Assembly: GCA_017628435.1 (NCBI GenBank)
Contig: JAGBZE010000154.1
Coordinates: 1-11,603, forward strand
From: Akkermansia sp.
GTDB taxonomy: Bacteria > Verrucomicrobiota > Verrucomicrobiia > Verrucomicrobiales > Akkermansiaceae
Reading direction: 5' to 3'
DNA length: 11,603 bases
The translations under genes and the position numbers were made by a program. Position 1 is the first letter of the stretch. Every line of letters begins with the position of its first letter. Positions 5,524-11,603 of this stretch are shown here, in pieces. The notes beneath the pieces were generated by a model, which was not told where the DNA came from, did not search any database, and worked only from the letters and a program-made list of their open reading frames with translations.

Positions 5524-7101
5524 TCAGAGGTTCATAATGAGCTGCGGGGCGATGCCGAAAAGCACGATGAATGCAGCCAGGAAGGCGGCGGCGATAAGGT
5601 CTGCCTTGGTCAGCTTTGTAGCGCGTTCGGAGGTGTTGGCGATTTCGCCCTCGAAGATGGTGCGGAAAGCGCGCAGCATGTAGATGGCGCTGATAACCAG
5701 CCCCCACAGGGCAAAGACGAGCGTTACCTGCACAGCACCCAGTCCGCCGAAGAGGGTGGAGATAGAGCTGATGATCCAGGAGAAACCGCCGATAATCCAG
5801 CCGAAGACGCAGCCGATGCCCCAGGGCAGGTTCTGCAGCCAGGTGCAGGAGCAGCCCAGTACATCACAGCCGGCGGTAGCCAGGGTGGCACCCGGGGTCC
5901 AGTCCTCAAAGCAGGAGACAAAGATGGTGTATTCACCGGCGAAGTTAGCCAGCAGCGGCAGACCGATGGAAGCCATGCCGGCAAGCCCGAACAGGAATCC
6001 GAGCGTCGGCAGCTTGCGTGCCAGACCGCCCATGGAGTCGAGCTCCAGCGTGCGGGTCTGGCTCTCAATCTGACCGGTAAGCAGGAAGAGCATGGCAATC
6101 GTCAGACCGTGTGCCAGCATGAGCATGGTAGCACCATTGAGCGCGAGCTCATTGGTACCGGCGGAAGCGATGAAAGCGGCAAAGGCCAGGCAGATGTAGC
6201 CCATGTGCTTGACGGAGGAGTTACCCTGCATGTCATCCAGACGCGTCGGAACGACGGTCACATAGCCCACCCACAGGATGTTGCCCAGCAGAAGCAGCAA
6301 CAACAGGTTGTTCCAGGAGCCGAAGAGCTCGTTGCAAATCGGTGCGCAGGTCATACCCAGCGTGAAGAGACCGTAGAGACCGAACTTCTTCAGCACGCCG
6401 GCATGCAGCATAGCGATGGGTGTGGGAGCGCTGGCATAGGCCGGGGCTGCCCAGGTGTGGAAGGGGAAGAGCGACACCAGCGTGCCGAAGCCGATAATCA
6501 GTAGACCGGCAATCAGGCAGGGCGTGGTCGGGCGGATGCCGTGCAGCACGGAATCAGCAAGACCGGTGAAGGTCCAGGCGTGCATCTGGGCGCACAGCAG
6601 CAGCAGACCCGCCAGCAGAATCATGGAGGCAAGACCCAGGTATACCGTAGTGGTCCAGGCAATGGTGCGGCGGTCGCCGCGGCCATAGCAGCCAATCATG
6701 ATGAAGGTGGGAATGAGTGCCAGCTCGTGGAAGCCGTAGAATGCCAGGATGTTGTCCGACATGAAAGCACCGATGGCACCGGCGGAAATCAGCAGCGAGG
6801 AGATAGCCCAGCTGCGCTCGGCATTGCTGTCGGGGGCCTTCATGCCGAATACGGCGGCGAAGGTGACCAGCACGGCCAGCAGCACCATGGCCTTGCTGAG
6901 CAGCGTGACCAGAGAGAACTGCAGCGGCTGCCCGCAGAAGGTGGAGAGGCATGCTGAGCACTCAGCCGGGCAGAGTACTGCCGCTACGCCCAGAACAAGC
7001 ATGATGGCGGCAGCCACTGTGGCCGTGGCGCGCCCCGGCATGCGGAGCAGGCCGATGAGGGCGGCTGCAATCACAGGTATCAGAATAAGCCAGATAAGCA
7101 T
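5524..7101 (-). CDS. nuoM: NADH-quinone oxidoreductase subunit M, divergent
   Basis: Middle antiporter-like subunit of complex I, 525 residues (E. coli 509). The identity is clear from its place between nuoL and nuoN and from FPFHTW near 212-217, LKKFGLYG (237-244), SSVKHMGY (295-302), MLAHGLTIAMLFLLTG (328-343) and NFAGEY (386-391). Glu126 in TM5 and Lys239 in TM8 align with the E. coli channel residues Glu144 and Lys265. However, the TM7 lysine (E. coli Lys234) is Leu208, in GFGTLVSLFPFHTW. The usual DxKRxxAYSS loop reads RLDDMQGNSS (287-296). About 50 extra residues with five cysteines and an added hydrophobic stretch sit between TM11 and TM12 (about 399-455). The frame is intact, so this is a real variant rather than decay. 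The start ATG 7101 lies 25 bases after nuoL. Confidence 0.95.
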   Translation of the reverse strand: MLIWLILIPVIAAALIGLLRMPGRATATVAAAIMLVLGVAAVLCPAECSACLSTFCGQPLQFSLVTLLSKAMVLLAVLVTFAAVFGMKAPDSNAERSWAISSLLISAGAIGAFMSDNILAFYGFHELALIPTFIMIGCYGRGDRRTIAWTTTVYLGLASMILLAGLLLLCAQMHAWTFTGLADSVLHGIRPTTPCLIAGLLIIGFGTLVSLFPFHTWAAPAYASAPTPIAMLHAGVLKKFGLYGLFTLGMTCAPICNELFGSWNNLLLLLLLGNILWVGYVTVVPTRLDDMQGNSSVKHMGYICLAFAAFIASAGTNELALNGATMLMLAHGLTIAMLFLLTGQIESQTRTLELDSMGGLARKLPTLGFLFGLAGMASIGLPLLANFAGEYTIFVSCFEDWTPGATLATAGCDVLGCSCTWLQNLPWGIGCVFGWIIGGFSWIISSISTLFGGLGAVQVTLVFALWGLVISAIYMLRAFRTIFEGEIANTSERATKLTKADLIAAAFLAAFIVLFGIAPQLIMNL

Positions 7102-7126
7102 GGTTGTGATATCAGGTTAAGTTGTT

Positions 7127-8971
7127 TCAGAGGGCGATAATGATGATGATGATAAGCAGACCGAGACCGGTGATGCAGGAGTAGGCTCGCAGAGAGCCGC
7201 ACTGCAGCCAGCTGAGCAGTACACCGAATCGACCGACCAGCCAGGAGATGCCCTGTACGAGCAGACCACGGATGACGACGAAATCGATAAACTCGATGAT
7301 GCGGGCGCCGCATTCCTGAATACCGCCGATAACCAGCTTGTCATAGATGGCATCGATGTAGAGACGGTTGCGGAGCGCCTTAGAGATGAAGTTGCCGGCC
7401 AGCGGGTCACGCTCGCGCTTGCCCCAGCCATAGACCACGATGGCAGCTGCCAGACCCAGCACCAGAGCACCCAGGCTCACATAGAAGGTGAAGCCGAAGT
7501 GGAAGCCGGGAGCCGTGAAGCCCTCTGCAGGCACCAGCTTGTCAGCCATGAAGCCATAACCGGAGATGATGGCCATGACGGCCAGCAGAAGCAGCGGCAG
7601 CACCATGGTGGGGCCGGCTTCCGTAGCGTGCTCAGCGCCGTGGTCACGGGCGCTGCCCAGGAATGCCACGAGGCAGAGTCGGGTCATGTAGAAGGTGGTG
7701 ATGGCTGCCACGCCGGCACCAATCCAGAAGAAGGTGGGGTGGTTGACAATGGCGGCATCAAGAATGGCCTCCTTGGAGAAGAAACCGGAGAAGCCGGGTA
7801 CGGCAATCAGGGCGAAGGTGCCCATGAGGAAGCAGAGCACGGTCAGCGGCATGCGCTTGGCCAGACCGCCCATCTTCCAGATATCCTGCTCATGGTGGCA
7901 GCACACGATGATGGCACCGGCACCGAGGAAGAGCAGAGCCTTGAACCAGGCGTGAGTGTAAAGGTGGAACATGGCGGCTTCACCGGCCAGCAGACCCACG
8001 GCCATGACCATGTAGCCCAGCTGGGAGAGGGTGGAGTATGCCAGCACGCGCTTGATGTCGTCCTGCTGTGTGGCGATGATGGCAGCCATGACAGCGGTGA
8101 TAGCACCCACGGTGCTGATGACCAGGCAAGCGGTCTCCGTGAAAATCTCTGTACCCATGCTCACCTGCAGGCGCACCATCATGTATACACCGGCTGCCAC
8201 CATGGTGGCGGCGTGGATGAGGGCGGAAACAGGGGTGGGACCCTCCATGGCGTCCGGCAGCCACACGTGCAGCGGGAACTGGGCGGACTTACCGATGGCA
8301 CCGCAGAAGAGGCAGATGACCATGGCGGTCAGCAGGGCAGGAGCCACGGCTGTGCCGGAGACGTTGCCCATGTCGGCAAAGGTGAGGGTGCCGAACACAC
8401 CGATGGTGAGCAGGATGCCCAGAAGGAATCCGAAATCACCCACACGGTTGGTGATGAATGCCTTCTTAGCGGCATCGGCAGCGCTGGCTTTGTGGAACCA
8501 GTGACCGATGAGCAGGTAGGAGGAGAAGCCCACCATTTCCCAGCCGATGAAGGTCATGGCCAGATTATCAGCCAGCACGATGGTGCTCATGCTGAACATG
8601 AAGATGCTCAGACCGGCGAAGTAGCGGCTCAGGTTAGAGGAGTCGCCCTTCATGTAGCCGATGGAGAAAATGTGCACCAGCAGACCGATGCCGGTCACTA
8701 CCAGCATCATGCGCATGGCCAGGTCATCTGTAATCAGACCCAGGTGCAGATCCAGAGCGGCAGAGGCGGTCGGCATCCAGACATAGACGCCGGGGATGCC
8801 GGTCTGCAGCCCGGAAAGGTAGGCGATGCAGAGCCCGAAGGTTGCGGCAGCGGACAGGGTGGAGAGGGTCGCAGCCGTCTTCGGGCACTTGCTGAAGCAG
8901 AGCCAGTCAATGGCAGCCACCAGCAGCGGCAGCACGAGGAAGAGCCAGGGGAGATTCTGTATCATATTCAT
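7127..8971 (-). CDS. nuoL: NADH-quinone oxidoreductase subunit L
   Basis: Distal antiporter-like proton-channel subunit of complex I, 614 residues (E. coli 613). Channel residues are canonical: Glu145 in FIGWEMVGFSSYLLIG (TM5), Lys228 in GAIGKSAQFPLHVWLPD (TM7), His253 in SALIHAATMVAAG (TM8), and the DDIKRVLAYSTLSQLGYM motif. The C-terminal part is full length, with the YIDAIYDKLV segment that precedes the last helix in the family, so the lateral helix that braces NuoM and NuoN should be present. The protein ends in a run of six isoleucines written as an ATC-rich repeat. ATG 8971 is chosen; an ATG two codons later is possible. The gap after nuoK is 15 bases, CA-rich and without a ribosome binding site. 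Confidence 0.98.
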   Translation of the reverse strand: MNMIQNLPWLFLVLPLLVAAIDWLCFSKCPKTAATLSTLSAAATFGLCIAYLSGLQTGIPGVYVWMPTASAALDLHLGLITDDLAMRMMLVVTGIGLLVHIFSIGYMKGDSSNLSRYFAGLSIFMFSMSTIVLADNLAMTFIGWEMVGFSSYLLIGHWFHKASAADAAKKAFITNRVGDFGFLLGILLTIGVFGTLTFADMGNVSGTAVAPALLTAMVICLFCGAIGKSAQFPLHVWLPDAMEGPTPVSALIHAATMVAAGVYMMVRLQVSMGTEIFTETACLVISTVGAITAVMAAIIATQQDDIKRVLAYSTLSQLGYMVMAVGLLAGEAAMFHLYTHAWFKALLFLGAGAIIVCCHHEQDIWKMGGLAKRMPLTVLCFLMGTFALIAVPGFSGFFSKEAILDAAIVNHPTFFWIGAGVAAITTFYMTRLCLVAFLGSARDHGAEHATEAGPTMVLPLLLLAVMAIISGYGFMADKLVPAEGFTAPGFHFGFTFYVSLGALVLGLAAAIVVYGWGKRERDPLAGNFISKALRNRLYIDAIYDKLVIGGIQECGARIIEFIDFVVIRGLLVQGISWLVGRFGVLLSWLQCGSLRAYSCITGLGLLIIIIIIAL

Positions 8972-8986
8972 GTGTGTGCTGTGGGG

Positions 8987-9307
8987 TTAGTCTTTGAGGG
9001 TGTTCAGCGAGGTGCTGTCAACGGAACGAGTGGCGCGGAACATGGCCACAATCAGTGCCAGACCGATGGAAACTTCAGCAGCCGCGATGGCGACGATGAA
9101 CAGGGAAAGTACCTGTGCATCATACACCGGGATGCCGTTCGTGCCCTGGGCGCGGGAGAATGCCACCAGTGAGATGTTCGCTGCGCTGAGCATCATCTCC
9201 AGACACATGAATACCACCAGGATATTCTTGCGGATGAGCACCCCGGCCAGACCGATGGAGAACAGGATGCCTGAGAAAATCAGGTAATGTGCTAACGGTA
9301 TTGTCAT
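8987..9307 (-). CDS. nuoK: NADH-quinone oxidoreductase subunit K
   Basis: Small three-helix subunit of complex I (106 residues; family about 100), homologous to MrpC, that links the quinone-side subunits to NuoN. Both conserved membrane glutamates are present: Glu37 in FMCLEMMLSAANISLVAFS and Glu78 in AIAAAEVSIGLALIVAMFR. The RKNILV loop after TM1 is typical. The start ATG 9307 sits 18 bases after nuoJ; the spacer is C- and A-rich with no Shine-Dalgarno. The gene ends in GAC TAA CCCC, the same context as the end of nuoJ. Confidence 0.97.
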   Translation of the reverse strand: MTIPLAHYLIFSGILFSIGLAGVLIRKNILVVFMCLEMMLSAANISLVAFSRAQGTNGIPVYDAQVLSLFIVAIAAAEVSIGLALIVAMFRATRSVDSTSLNTLKD

Positions 9308-9325
9308 GGGTTTGTTTGAAAGGGG

Positions 9326-10003
9326 TTAGTCTTTGCGAATCTTGCGGGCCAGGGCTACCGCGCCTACCGTACCGGCAAGCAGGGCGAAGCTCAGGATGAC
9401 GAAAGCGATGTTGTACTGTGTGAACAGGGTCTTGCCCAGAAGCTTGACATCGGGGTAGCCCGTGGCAGCGGCGGCGCTCTCGGGTGTCATGCCCGGGTTA
9501 GCGGCGAGGTTAGCTGCGGTGCTGTTCAGCTCAGGCAGGTAACCACCGAGAGCAGACGGGGCCTGCACGCATGCTGTGGCTGCCGGTGTATCGGTGACGG
9601 CCAGTGCGCCGATGTTGTCGCAGAGGCGGGCGAAGGGGCAGGTGATGTCCTGGACACCCGGCAGGTTGATGGACACATAGACCACCATGCCGGCGAAGAC
9701 GGAGGCTACCATCAGGCCGATGAACAGCGGCAGCTTGCAGAAACGCTCTTCTTCCTTCACGTCGAGCATCATCACGACGAAGAGGAACAGTACCAGAATG
9801 GCACCGGCGTATACAATCAGCTGCACGATACCCATGAACTGGGCACCCATGCCGAAGAGTACGGCTGCGGTGAAACCGAAGCACAGAGCCATATTCATGG
9901 CCGATGCCACGGGGTTGCGGAAGGCGATAACGCCCACGGCGCAGGCGATAGCCAGTACCGCAAACACGTAAAAGATAATCTGACAAATGGCGGATTCAAA
10001 CAT
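9326..10003 (-). CDS. nuoJ: NADH-quinone oxidoreductase subunit J, with enlarged loop
   Basis: Membrane subunit of complex I with five expected helices, near the quinone-to-proton coupling region. At 225 residues it is longer than E. coli NuoJ (184). The first three helices are typical: AFRNPVASAMNMALCF and QLIVYAGAILVLFLFVVMML (61-80), which contains the conserved helix with the pi-bulge region. Between TM4 and TM5 lies a long Ala/Thr/Pro-rich loop (about 113-187), far larger than usual. TM5 reads LFTQYNIAFVILSFALLAG, with Val202 where most bacterial homologues have Glu (as in the E. coli VELAS segment). A short basic tail follows, KIRKD. Nine bases separate it from nuoI. Confidence 0.95.
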   Translation of the reverse strand: MFESAICQIIFYVFAVLAIACAVGVIAFRNPVASAMNMALCFGFTAAVLFGMGAQFMGIVQLIVYAGAILVLFLFVVMMLDVKEEERFCKLPLFIGLMVASVFAGMVVYVSINLPGVQDITCPFARLCDNIGALAVTDTPAATACVQAPSALGGYLPELNSTAANLAANPGMTPESAAAATGYPDVKLLGKTLFTQYNIAFVILSFALLAGTVGAVALARKIRKD

Positions 10004-10012
10004 GGCGTATGA

Positions 10013-10579
10013 TTATTTGTATTGGTTCCACTTGTTGACCAGACCCTTGCGCGTGCCGCCCAGGCGGTAGAGCGTCTCCTTGTTGCGGACGGCGTTCTTG
10101 CGGTCGGTCGTGGTGATGAGGTATTCCTTGGAGAGGAAGATGGCCTGCTCCGGGCAGACTTCCTGGCACATGCCGCAGTAGATACAGCGCAGCATGTCGA
10201 TTTCGAACTCCTTGGGAGCTTTTTCCTGCTTCTGGCAGCCGCTTTCCGGTGATACCTCACCGGGGGTTACGGTGATGGCTCGGGCCGGGCAGATGAATTC
10301 GCAGAGCTGGCAGGAGACGCAGCGCTCACGGCCGTCCTCACCGCGCACCAGCGTGGGGGCGCCGCGGTAGTAGTCCGGCATGCGGCTGTCCCAGCGCTGT
10401 TCGGGGAAGGGCATACAGGCGCCCACACCCTTGCCGTTGAATTCTTTCTTGGCGGGAGACTTGCCCAGGAGGGAAAGCACCAGGTGTTTGAGGGTGATGC
10501 AGAGCCCCTTGACGAGCTCCACCACGTACACCTTGTCCAACAGGGAGAACTTGGGTCGTTTAATCTTGAGGTAAGACAT
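10013..10579 (-). CDS. nuoI: NADH-quinone oxidoreductase subunit I, 2x[4Fe-4S] ferredoxin type
   Basis: Carries FeS clusters N6a and N6b, which pass electrons down the peripheral arm towards N2 and the quinone. It has 188 residues (E. coli 180). Two CxxCxxCxxxCP motifs are seen: Cys87, 90, 93, 97 (CVSCQLCEFICP) and Cys132, 135, 138, 142 (CIYCGMCQEVCP), enough for two [4Fe-4S] clusters. The N-terminal amphipathic stretch around 17-39 is the usual membrane-surface anchor. The linker between motifs has an extra Cys115 (PESGC), probably not a ligand. The start ATG 10579 is 15 bases after nuoH; the spacer TAACCCCTTTTCCTCATC is pyrimidine-rich with no ribosome binding site. Confidence 0.98.
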   Translation of the reverse strand: MSYLKIKRPKFSLLDKVYVVELVKGLCITLKHLVLSLLGKSPAKKEFNGKGVGACMPFPEQRWDSRMPDYYRGAPTLVRGEDGRERCVSCQLCEFICPARAITVTPGEVSPESGCQKQEKAPKEFEIDMLRCIYCGMCQEVCPEQAIFLSKEYLITTTDRKNAVRNKETLYRLGGTRKGLVNKWNQYK

Positions 10580-10594
10580 GATGAGGAAAAGGGG

Positions 10595-11603
10595 TTACTT
10601 GATGAAATACATAATGGCGGCGGTCAGGAAGATGTTGGCGACGGCCAGCTCCAGGAAGACGAGCCAACCCAGTTTCATCACCTGGTCCCAGCGGAAGCGC
10701 GGCATCGTCCAGCGCACCCACACGAAGAAGAAGATGAAGGCTACCAGCTTCACCAGGAACATGAGGAACTGGCAAATCACTGCTGCCCAGTCACACCAGG
10801 CGGCCAGTGCCTCATCTGCCCCGAAACCGATGGACCAGCCACCCAGGAACAGGGTGACCACCAGCGCAGAGCCGATGACCATGGCGGCGTATTCGCCCAT
10901 GAAGAAGGAGGCGAACTTCATGGAGGAGTATTCCGTGTGATAACCACCCACGAGGTCGGTCTCACACTCTGCCATATCGAACGGCGTACGGTTAGCTTCT
11001 GCAAAGACGCAGGTCACGAAGATGACGAAGCTGAGTGCCATGGGCACCATGAGAGCCCAGCGCTGCAGGCTCAGACCCTCGCCCCACAGGGGCAGCAGGG
11101 TCCAGCCGTTGACGGCCTGGTCGCTCACGATATCCTGCATGTTCAGGGTGCCGAACATCATCAGCAGGGGGATGATGGAGAGACCCATGGCTACCTCATA
11201 GGAAATGAGCTGAGCCGTGGCGCGCAGACCACCCAGGAACGGGAACTTGGAGTTGGAGGACCAACCGGCCATGGTGAGACCGTATACGGACAGTCCGGAA
11301 ATGGCGAAAATCCACAGCGGACCGATGCCGATGTTGGCGACGACCATGTCGATATCACCCCAGCAGGTGGAGGCGGAGGAGGCAAACGGCACTACGGCTG
11401 CTGCCACCATGGGCGGGCCAAGCACGAGCATGGGAGCGATGGTGAAGTACACCTTGCGCACGTAGCTGGGGGTAAGTTCCTGCTTCAGGAAGAGCTTACC
11501 GCCGTCCAAGCAGGGCTGCATGAGGCCGAATGTGGGGATTTCGCGGTCCAAGCGCAGCCAAGTGCAGAGCTTAGCAATCCAGCAGGTCTCGGGAATACCG
11601 AAG
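10595..11603 (-). CDS. nuoH: NADH-quinone oxidoreductase subunit H, N-terminus beyond window
   Basis: Membrane subunit that forms much of the quinone chamber at the junction with the peripheral arm. About 335 residues are visible and the frame is open to the right edge, so the 5' end is missing; a TTG at 11551 is only an internal codon. Motifs present in order: FGLMQPCLDGGKLFLKQE, AGWSSNSKFPFLGGLRATAQ, SYEVAMGLS, AEANRTPFDMAECETDLVGGY followed by HTEYSSMKFASFF with GEY, and MPRFRWDQVMKLGW near the C-terminus. These carry the acidic residues of the cytoplasmic loops near the quinone entry. The visible part alone exceeds the full length of E. coli NuoH (325), so insertions are present. The family's RIGPN motif is not in the visible residues just ahead of GLMQP. 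Confidence 0.96.
   Translation of the reverse strand, partial: FGIPETCWIAKLCTWLRLDREIPTFGLMQPCLDGGKLFLKQELTPSYVRKVYFTIAPMLVLGPPMVAAAVVPFASSASTCWGDIDMVVANIGIGPLWIFAISGLSVYGLTMAGWSSNSKFPFLGGLRATAQLISYEVAMGLSIIPLLMMFGTLNMQDIVSDQAVNGWTLLPLWGEGLSLQRWALMVPMALSFVIFVTCVFAEANRTPFDMAECETDLVGGYHTEYSSMKFASFFMGEYAAMVIGSALVVTLFLGGWSIGFGADEALAAWCDWAAVICQFLMFLVKLVAFIFFFVWVRWTMPRFRWDQVMKLGWLVFLELAVANIFLTAAIMYFIK

Noticed and set aside
4022..5683. 553-codon open frame on the + strand opposite nuoN
   Set aside because: It is rich in His, Gly, Gln and Glu with no recognisable domain, the usual mirror of a hydrophobic GC-rich gene. nuoN is unmistakable on the other strand.
5470..6504. 344-codon open frame on the + strand opposite nuoM
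   Set aside because: Antisense shadow of nuoM with no domain. Its presence supports nuoM codon bias rather than a second gene.
7136..7157. GAT/ATC trinucleotide run at the end of nuoL as a possible slippage or phase-variable tract
   Set aside because: Only a few units, in frame, and encoding hydrophobic Ile in the last helix; length changes would only add or remove Ile.
7499..9172. 557-codon open frame on the + strand opposite nuoL
   Set aside because: Same reason: low-complexity polar translation, no motifs, and fully overlapped by canonical nuoL.

Overview
This window comes from a GC-rich bacterial chromosome. My best guess at the source is a Verrucomicrobiota member, perhaps Akkermansia-like. 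That rests on the general look of the proteins and the near absence of Shine-Dalgarno sequences, and it is not proven. I see no insertion sequences, phage genes, CRISPR arrays, tRNAs or rRNAs.

Left part, + strand (about 1-3910): a compact site-2-type M50 intramembrane metalloprotease; aroC (chorismate synthase, last step of the shikimate pathway) behind its own good sigma70-like promoter; a 380-base gap holding a GC-rich hairpin, a small TGCATT repeat and a credible 55-residue single-pass membrane miniprotein; an RRM RNA-binding protein with a long basic N-terminal tail, closed by a near-perfect intrinsic terminator; and a YggS-type PLP-homeostasis protein whose promoter predicts a leaderless mRNA.

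Middle (3909-4036): a REP-like palindrome, then a long hairpin terminator between convergent yggS and nuoN.

Right part, - strand (4037-11603): the membrane-arm half of the respiratory complex I operon in canonical order, nuoH (cut by the window edge), nuoI, nuoJ, nuoK, nuoL, nuoM, nuoN, with gaps of 9-25 bases. Genes for the peripheral arm (nuoA-G) would be expected beyond the right edge. Together these subunits form the quinone-site subunit (H), the last two FeS clusters (I), the small membrane subunits (J, K) and the three antiporter-like proton channels (L, M, N).

No wholly new system is evident. The most unusual signal is in NuoM. Its TM7 channel lysine is replaced by leucine, its usual KR...AYSS loop is rewritten, and it has gained about 50 residues between TM11 and TM12, while NuoL and NuoN keep all the canonical residues. 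NuoJ also carries an enlarged loop and lacks a usual glutamate. Complex I in this organism may therefore pump differently.
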